Source: G013214665 sp964649815 (lineage in GTDB: Bacteria; Pseudomonadota; Alphaproteobacteria; Rhodobacterales; Rhodobacteraceae). From it: a stretch of DNA of 14,145 nucleotides. The stretch is taken from the NCBI GenBank assembly GCA_964649815.1, contig CAZYQC010000073.1:1-14145 (forward strand). Reading direction: 5' to 3'. The notes under the pieces were generated by a model. The model had not been told where the DNA came from. It worked only from the letters and a program-made list of their open reading frames with translations, and ran no database searches. The translations under genes and the position numbers were made by a program. Of this stretch, positions 14,102 to 14,145 are shown piece by piece. Every line of letters starts with the position of its first letter. Positions within the stretch are counted from its first letter, which is position 1.

Positions 14102-14145
14102 CAGACTGCTCCTGCTTCTTTGAGTTTCGTTACCAGCTCATCAAC
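14101..14145 (-). CDS. etfB: Electron transfer flavoprotein beta subunit, C-terminal end only
   Basis: The last 14 codons and a TGA stop are present (VDELVTKLKEAGAV), in the position expected for etfB directly upstream of etfA. The helical tail with KLKEAGAV matches the usual EtfB C-terminus. The stop overlaps the etfA start by one base. The rest lies beyond the window. Confidence 0.85.
   Translation of the reverse strand, partial: VDELVTKLKEAGAV

Overview
The window looks like chromosomal DNA of an alphaproteobacterium, most probably a Rhodobacteraceae/Roseobacter-type organism. This is inferred from gene content and order: a long acyl-CoA dehydrogenase of the methylsuccinyl-CoA type, pckA divergent from chvI-chvG, and a chvI-chvG-hprK-rapZ-EIIA-ptsH string with a short HprK, a layout typical of alphaproteobacteria. 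Coding density is high. I see no rRNA, tRNA, insertion sequence, phage or CRISPR.

Layout. (1) 1-1472 (-): 5' part of mcd, cut by the window edge. (2) 1473-2257: AT-richer stretch with the mcd upstream region, an intrinsic terminator, a second inverted repeat and a small PraR/PhrR-like XRE regulator (-) whose upstream region carries clustered palindromes. (3) 2258-3943 (+): a LysR-type regulator with an unrecognised effector part, then a GNAT-like protein. (4) 3963-5561 (-): pckA. (5) 5562-5901: divergent control region. (6) 5902-11263 (+): chvI, chvG, hprK, rapZ, a mannose-family EIIA and ptsH, tightly packed, then a PlsC-like acyltransferase. (7) 11273-12148 (-): 3-hydroxybutyryl-CoA dehydrogenase. 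(8) 12300-13118 (+): a DUF6473/SGNH-like protein. (9) 13175-14145 (-): etfA and the last codons of etfB.

How the genes fit together. mcd (ethylmalonyl-CoA pathway), hbdA, etfAB and pckA all serve growth on C2/C4 acids, acyl-CoAs and polyhydroxybutyrate: Mcd passes electrons to ETF, and PckA draws C4 acids into gluconeogenesis. ChvG-ChvI and the incomplete, permease-less PTS branch (HprK, HPr, EIIA, RapZ) form a regulatory block beside pckA. In related alphaproteobacteria ChvI-type regulators are tied to pckA expression, so the 340-bp divergent region is the likely meeting point.

The least explained part is the three-gene regulatory island at 1754-3943, between mcd and pckA: an XRE regulator, a divergent LysR-type regulator with a non-standard C-terminal part and several poly-G tracts, and a GNAT-like protein. 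It is the best candidate here for something undescribed, but no function can be assigned from sequence alone.
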